DNA of 11,468 nt from Chloroflexota bacterium (GTDB lineage: Bacteria; Chloroflexota; Anaerolineae; Anaerolineales; Villigracilaceae): NCBI GenBank assembly GCA_016191985.1, contig JACPVB010000208.1:1-11468 (forward strand), given 5' to 3'. The number at the start of each line of letters is the position of its first letter. Positions within the stretch are counted from its first letter, which is position 1. The position numbers and the translations under genes were made by a program. Below, one piece after another: positions 7,116 through 11,468 of the stretch. Below the pieces are notes generated by a model that saw nothing but the letters and a program-made list of their open reading frames with translations, had not been told where the DNA came from and searched no databases.

Positions 7116-9428
7116 TTAATTATCCGGGGGTGTCAGCTTTTGCGGGACAATCTCGATGCGTGAGACACCCAATGCGCGTTTCAATTCTTCCGCCGCAGTC
7201 TTGAGCATTTCCTGCGGGTCATTGGTGGTGCGGATCTTTGTTGTAATATCCGAGACAAGGCGCTCTCTTTCCGCACGGGATGATGTTTCCTCAAAGAGTC
7301 GGGCATTATCGAGAGCCAGCCCGAGGCGCTCTACCACCGCCTGAACAATGTTGATCTCATCGTTGCTCCAGGTTTTGTCACTCTGGTTGGGGCGAATGTG
7401 AACTGTGCCAATGACCTGTTCGTGGATTTGAATGGGGACGGCTAATGAATTGGCATCGTTCTCCGTTGAGACACCCAATTTACTGTCGCGGATATCTGTG
7501 ACCAGTTGGCCGCCGGTGAGGGTCTGATAATACCCGGAAATTTCGTTGGCCGATCTCTTTTGCCATGAGTTGGTAAGATATTCACGAAAGAGAAACTTTG
7601 CTTCTTCAAGGGCGCTTTGGGACTCTTCCAACAGGCGGACATTATCAATTGCAATGGCAATTTGATCTGCCAGCCGGCCAAGGATGGATATGTCTGCCGA
7701 TGTGAAGGCATTGGGAACGGTGCTTTGCACGTCCAGCACGCCAATGATCGTCCCGCGTGTGGATAATGGAAGGGCCATCTCGGAGCGGGTTTCTGGCAGG
7801 TCCGGGTTGTTGAAATAGTTTGCATCCGAGCCTGTGTCCAGCGCAACGCGTGGAGTGCCTGTTGCCGCTACATTGCCCACAATGCTGGTTTGCCCAACTT
7901 CCAGCTTGTGTTGTCTTTCCAGCATCTTTTGCCCACCGGCGCTATTCGCCGCCCGCAGCACAGCGTATTTTTGAGTTTCGTTCAGGAGGAAAATACCGAC
8001 ATGATAGAAACCAAATCGTTCACTTACTGTTTGGGCGATAAGTGGCAGGAGTTTTTCCAGTTGTTTTTCAGTGGATATGTAGCGCGCGATCTCCGCGATT
8101 GTTTGTAATTCATCGGCGCGCTTTTCACTTTGTTTTGTGGTCTCTGCGAGTTCCGTACTTCGTTGAACCAATTCCGTGGTGCGTTGCGCCACACGTTCTT
8201 CCAGGCCTGTCACCAGGTCTTGTATTTGGGAAGACATCTTGTTGAATGTATTTGCCAGCAGACCAATCTCGTCTGTTGAGCTTATTTCAGATCGCGCGCT
8301 TAAATCGCCCTGTGAAATGGCGTTTGCGGTCTTCGTAAGTGAAATAATCGGACGAGCCAGCCTCCTTGCAAGTACCGTTGCAATGATCGTTATTAATATG
8401 GATACGGCGATAATCAGAGTAACATTTACGCGAATTTGCTGCTGAACATCCGCAAGAAAATTGGATGTCGGGCGGCTGTAAGCGACAATCCAGGGCTGTG
8501 TTTTCAGGAATGCCACTGCAATCGTATCATCTCCCGTTGTATCTGGGGTTATATCGGCCCTGAAAAAGGGTTGCAATACTGCATTGTCAATCCCTGCTTT
8601 GAAATCAGGATAGTTTGTAGCTTGTTCTTCCGGGGAGATATCCAGTAAGCGGCGGTTATTCACAGCATTCGCGTATTCCACGGGGCCGAGCGGCACGATG
8701 GATGTTTGGATCAACTCGGGGTTTTCACTGTCTGCCATGCGAATATTAAATTGGTCAAGCAGCAAAACCGATACATCTGTGGAAGACCCCACGGTTTTGA
8801 TGATGAGGTCTTGTAATACGGTTGACCTGAATTTTACACGTAACACCCCAATGGGGTTGCCATTGGCGTTTTTAATCGCGCTTGCGAAAGTCAGGGTGGT
8901 GATATCATCCTCTTCATATATCACGTAGGAGACGATCGGTTCGTCGCTATATTGTGCTTGTTGAAAATATGGTTTTTCCGACTCGTTATATTGAATATCG
9001 GTGGCGCTGTCCAGTAAAACGTTTCCAAGCGAATCCGTAAGCCCATAAGACAAAATATTAACGGTGTCTTTTTTACTCAGGTTCTTAAGGAGAGTCAATG
9101 TGCGTTCTCTCACTTCAGGTGCTATTCGAACCGTCTGGGATGCCGATAAAAAGTCTACAAGGTCGGCCAATTCCGCTTCAGCGCCAACCGAGTCCAATGT
9201 TTTTTGAATGAAGTTATCCAGACTGTTTGCTGTTTGCTCTGCGCCTGCTTTCAACGAAATTTCAGCCCCATTTGTTAATGCCTGTTGTGTCTGAATCGTA
9301 TCGCGTGTTGCAATGATAATCAAAGGAATTAGCGCTACAGACAATATAAATAACACCAACTGCGTTTGAAGCGAAAAGCTGTTGGTTCTATTGCCTGAAA
9401 TATTCTGGCTCGATCTGGCTTCGTTCAT
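7116..9428 (-). CDS. Membrane sensor protein: Cache-like ectodomain, HAMP, GAF, GAF-like; no kinase domain
   Basis: This 770-residue receptor spans the membrane twice. TM1 (about 23-40) is followed by a large extracytoplasmic region (about 41-332) with double-Cache character (NILSYGLTDSLGNVLLDS, later YFQQAQYSDEPIVSYVIY, and PWIVAYSRP before the membrane). TM2 is about 334-353. HAMP (about 354-406) shows RRLARPIISL and STDEIGLLANTFNKM, then a coiled coil (about 406-440). A GAF domain (about 440-597) contains FGFYHVGIFLL and YFNNPDLPETRSEMALPL. A second, degenerate GAF-like domain (about 605-712) ends in LALDNARLFEET, and a helical/strand tail (715-763) closes the protein. There is no HisKA, HATPase, GGDEF, EAL or MCP signalling tip, so it must act through another protein, probably the kinase two genes on (inference). 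The start is ATG with only a weak AGGA about 12 nt upstream. The next upstream gene is a paralogue. Confidence 0.88.
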   Translation of the reverse strand: MNEARSSQNISGNRTNSFSLQTQLVLFILSVALIPLIIIATRDTIQTQQALTNGAEISLKAGAEQTANSLDNFIQKTLDSVGAEAELADLVDFLSASQTVRIAPEVRERTLTLLKNLSKKDTVNILSYGLTDSLGNVLLDSATDIQYNESEKPYFQQAQYSDEPIVSYVIYEEDDITTLTFASAIKNANGNPIGVLRVKFRSTVLQDLIIKTVGSSTDVSVLLLDQFNIRMADSENPELIQTSIVPLGPVEYANAVNNRRLLDISPEEQATNYPDFKAGIDNAVLQPFFRADITPDTTGDDTIAVAFLKTQPWIVAYSRPTSNFLADVQQQIRVNVTLIIAVSILITIIATVLARRLARPIISLTKTANAISQGDLSARSEISSTDEIGLLANTFNKMSSQIQDLVTGLEERVAQRTTELVQRSTELAETTKQSEKRADELQTIAEIARYISTEKQLEKLLPLIAQTVSERFGFYHVGIFLLNETQKYAVLRAANSAGGQKMLERQHKLEVGQTSIVGNVAATGTPRVALDTGSDANYFNNPDLPETRSEMALPLSTRGTIIGVLDVQSTVPNAFTSADISILGRLADQIAIAIDNVRLLEESQSALEEAKFLFREYLTNSWQKRSANEISGYYQTLTGGQLVTDIRDSKLGVSTENDANSLAVPIQIHEQVIGTVHIRPNQSDKTWSNDEINIVQAVVERLGLALDNARLFEETSSRAERERLVSDITTKIRTTNDPQEMLKTAAEELKRALGVSRIEIVPQKLTPPDN
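7764..7817 (-). repeat. Paralogous GAF core, copy in the Cache/HAMP sensor
   Basis: This encodes the peptide YFNNPDLPETRSEMALPL (residues 538-555), identical to that in the six-TM sensor at 10222-10275. By hand alignment 45 of 54 nucleotides match. It marks a gene-internal duplication, not a mobile repeat. Confidence 0.75.
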
Positions 9429-9510
9429 ATTAAATACATCCTGTCCGACTATTTCTGTTTAAAACGTCATAAAGTAGTGCACGGTTCTTTTTCATCTTTC
9501 GTCTCGTGTG
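9429..9510. other. Longest non-coding gap inside the cluster
   Basis: These 82 AT-rich nucleotides separate the two complete sensor genes, whereas the other junctions are 39 nt or less or overlap. I see no hairpin with a U tract and no convincing -35/-10 pair at normal spacing. It may hold an internal promoter, but the sequence does not show one clearly. Confidence 0.4.
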
Positions 9511-11280
9511 TCATCTGTCATGCGCAGACCTAGGCGAACCATCATCAGGAATGCCCAATTTTCTTTCGGCATCCTTCCCGTTTTTGTTCATCGCCTGTAG
9601 GTCTATAAAAATTTCCGCGTCATCCAGTAATTGGCTTAAAGCTGTGGCGGTGGTACGCAGGATGCTTTCCGTTCGCACAGATGTACCGATCTGTGCCGCA
9701 ATATCTGAAATGATCTGCTCGCGTTCGGCGCGGCGGCTTGTTTCTTCAAACAAGCGGGCATTTTCAGCGGAAAAGGCTATGCGTTCCGCAACGGCCTTGA
9801 TGAGATCGAGCATGTCTCTATTGACCCGCTCTTCCTTGGGAACGTAAACGGTCAGGTTGCCTATGGTTTCACCGCGCAGGTCAATGGGGACGGAAACTTC
9901 CTTCCTATCCGAGAGTTCCAACGGGGCAACGTCGTTCGATCCCTCTTCGCTGGTGATAACCTGCGTTCCCGCCAGGGTATATCTGTAACCGATGAATTTC
10001 AGGTCTTCAGAAAGTTTTTTCCAGTTTTGTTGCAGGTATTGGTGCGTGATGGATTCGGATTCAGCAAGCGCTCTTTGGCTGCGGTCGAATATCTGTGCAT
10101 TCTCAATGGCGAGGCTTGCCTGGTTTGCCAGGGTGGTGAGCACCTCAATATCTTCATTTGAAAAAGCATTGCGTTCCGTGCTTTGCACATCCAGCGCACC
10201 GATCACACCACTTTCGTTGCGCAGCGGGAGCGCCATTTCGGAGCGTGTTTCTGGAAGGTCGGGGTTGTTGAAATAGACTGCATCTGCCCCGGTATCCAGT
10301 GCGATGCGCGGTTGGGCGGTGCCGATTGTGTAACCGACAATACCCTGTGTTCCGATCTTTAACTGATGTCCGCGGGCCAGCATTCGCCGGCCGCCTTCAC
10401 TATTGGCCGCGCTCAAAACGGCATATTGATTTGTCTGGTCGTTTAAAAATATACCCACGTGATAAAAGCCAAATTGCTCGCTGATGACATTGGCGATTTG
10501 CGGCAGGGCTTCAGAAAGATTACGGGTTGCGCTGATGGCCTGTGTCACCCGAGTGATCGCTTCAAACTGACGGGAACGCCTTTCCACGTTGGCCTGTTGT
10601 TTTTCCAGTTCTTTAGTCCGCTCTGCTACACGGATTTCGAGCGCATCACGCAGCCCTGTGAGCTGTTCATTGCTCTGACGCAGTTCATCGGCCCGGACCT
10701 GTTCCTTCTTGACTGCATTTTGTAAACTGTTGATGATCAGGATCAGGAAAATTCCTCCGAAGGCCAACAGAACAGTGCCCTCAATTGCAACTCCCATGGA
10801 TGGACCAGGAGTGTAATTGATTATGCCGATATTTTCTGCATACGCAAGGCCGAACCCTGTGAGGGCGCTCAACGCCGTGATACCAATAGCCGCCCGCCAA
10901 TCAAGCAGCAACCCTGCAATAAGCATGACGACAAAGTAGCTGGTAAACCCTGTCCCGCGCACCCCGCTGCCTCCCAATGCAATCATGGTGCTTGCCAGCC
11001 AGATCGTCATGACGTGCAAATAAGCGGCAACCCGCACCCGCCCCGATTTCATCAATCCCCAAACGAGTATCAGAACCAAAATAATCGAAAGCAGGATGAT
11101 ATTTTCAGTCCCAAACAGTTCCGCTCCGGTTGCGGTTCGAATAATTATGAAAAGCAAAAGGATCGGGATGTTGCTTAGGGCAAGTACATTAATAAAATAA
11201 GCTGCCCGAGTTTTTTCCTGGTCTTCAGGGAAAATGGGGGAGGCAAAAAAACTGCGTGAGGATTCCTGTATACCTGTCAT
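9511..11280 (-). CDS. Six-TM membrane sensor protein with GAF and GAF-like domains; no kinase domain
   Basis: This 589-residue protein begins with about six hydrophobic segments (roughly 27-49, 61-78, 84-104, 112-128, 129-147, 165-186), an N-terminal membrane module that may sense a small or membrane-associated signal; I cannot name its family. A coiled coil (about 187-235) links it to a GAF domain (about 238-397) containing FGFYHVGIFLN and YFNNPDLPETRSEMALPL. A degenerate GAF-like domain (about 400-512) ends in FSAENARLFEET, and a tail follows (515-562, EQIISDIAAQIG...). The last 25 or so residues are polar. No catalytic or DNA-binding output domain is present. The cytoplasmic part is paralogous to that of the following Cache/HAMP gene, while the membrane modules are unrelated, which points to domain swapping after duplication. 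ATG has GGGAG 9 nt upstream and overlaps the stop of the preceding gene (ATGA). Confidence 0.88.
   Translation of the reverse strand: MTGIQESSRSFFASPIFPEDQEKTRAAYFINVLALSNIPILLLFIIIRTATGAELFGTENIILLSIILVLILVWGLMKSGRVRVAAYLHVMTIWLASTMIALGGSGVRGTGFTSYFVVMLIAGLLLDWRAAIGITALSALTGFGLAYAENIGIINYTPGPSMGVAIEGTVLLAFGGIFLILIINSLQNAVKKEQVRADELRQSNEQLTGLRDALEIRVAERTKELEKQQANVERRSRQFEAITRVTQAISATRNLSEALPQIANVISEQFGFYHVGIFLNDQTNQYAVLSAANSEGGRRMLARGHQLKIGTQGIVGYTIGTAQPRIALDTGADAVYFNNPDLPETRSEMALPLRNESGVIGALDVQSTERNAFSNEDIEVLTTLANQASLAIENAQIFDRSQRALAESESITHQYLQQNWKKLSEDLKFIGYRYTLAGTQVITSEEGSNDVAPLELSDRKEVSVPIDLRGETIGNLTVYVPKEERVNRDMLDLIKAVAERIAFSAENARLFEETSRRAEREQIISDIAAQIGTSVRTESILRTTATALSQLLDDAEIFIDLQAMNKNGKDAERKLGIPDDGSPRSAHDR
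10222..10275 (-). repeat. Paralogous GAF core, copy in the six-TM sensor
   Basis: This encodes YFNNPDLPETRSEMALPL (residues 336-353), the partner of the copy at 7764-7817. The similarity spreads over the whole GAF, GAF-like and tail region of both proteins but stops at the membrane modules. Confidence 0.75.
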
Positions 11281-11468
11281 TTCTCGGAACTCCCGGAATG
11301 ATTGTCCTTGTTATTTTGCAGCTTGATCACCACTTCGGAGCCGGGCATGGCGTTTCCAAGTTCCTCCACGGCGGTCTGGAGGATGTTCTTTAAATTGATG
11401 GATGAACTGATCCTTGATGTCACTTCACTGATGATCTGTTCTTTGATGGCCCGGCTTTGGGATTCCTG
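11277..11468 (-). CDS. C-terminus of a third GAF-type sensor paralogue (5'-truncated by window)
   Basis: Reading from the right edge, 63 codons are open to a TGA at 11279-11277. The product starts QESQSRAIKEQIISEVTSR and continues SINLKNILQTAVEELGNA, then a strand EVVIKLQ and a polar tail rich in N, S and K. It matches the C-terminal tail of the two complete sensors (REQIISDIAAQIGTSVRTESIL and RERLVSDITTKIRTTNDPQEML), so this is the end of another GAF-domain sensor. Its stop overlaps the next gene's start by 4 nt (ATGA), typical of translational coupling within an operon. The rest of the protein lies outside the window, so its input domain is unknown. Confidence 0.82.
   Translation of the reverse strand, partial: QESQSRAIKEQIISEVTSRISSSINLKNILQTAVEELGNAMPGSEVVIKLQNNKDNHSGSSEK

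Noticed and set aside
6306..7118. ParA as part of a plasmid or chromosome partition/origin region
   Set aside because: No ParB, parS-like palindrome, DnaA box cluster or replication gene is visible. The neighbours are all signalling genes.
9429..9510. Internal promoter or terminator in the 82-nt gap
   Set aside because: There are AT-rich stretches but no -35/-10 pair with acceptable spacing and no hairpin plus U tract, so I do not annotate either.

Overview
The window looks like a chromosomal segment from a bacterium of the phylum Chloroflexota, probably class Anaerolineae. This is inferred from protein style, not from a marker gene: long chains of GAF domains ending in ENARLFEET-type helices, a winged-helix regulator with the RPFVSRLRHKL variant, and hybrid kinases whose receiver domains end in a K-G rather than a K-P motif. 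Coding density is very high and no mobile element, RNA gene or CRISPR array was seen.

Layout. At the left edge (3-326, plus strand) is the C-terminal DNA-binding domain of an OmpR/PhoB-type response regulator. It converges on everything else, and a perfect 16-bp inverted repeat (330-367) separates the two sides as a bidirectional terminator. All other genes lie on the minus strand and read right to left as one tightly packed cluster. In transcription order these are: the tail of a GAF sensor protein (11468-11277); a six-TM GAF sensor without a kinase (11280-9511); a Cache-like/HAMP/GAF sensor without a kinase (9428-7116); a ParA-family ATPase (7097-6306); a soluble hybrid histidine kinase with GAF, PAS, HisKA, HATPase and two receiver domains (6340-3026); a threonine-synthase-like PLP enzyme fused to a receiver domain (3007-1355); and an EamA-family exporter (1315-368). 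Junctions are a 4-nt overlap, then 82, 18, -35, 18 and 39 nt.

How it may work together (inference). Membrane sensors with no output domain of their own could feed a soluble hybrid kinase that a ParA ATPase positions in the cell. The kinase's extreme N-terminus resembles the short basic peptide with which ParB proteins contact ParA. Phosphate could pass from the kinase to the receiver fused to the PLP enzyme, gating synthesis of an amino-acid-like metabolite that the EamA protein exports. The two most unusual elements are the PLP-enzyme/receiver fusion and the ParA/histidine-kinase pair. The substrate, the ligands and the phosphate route cannot be read from the sequence.
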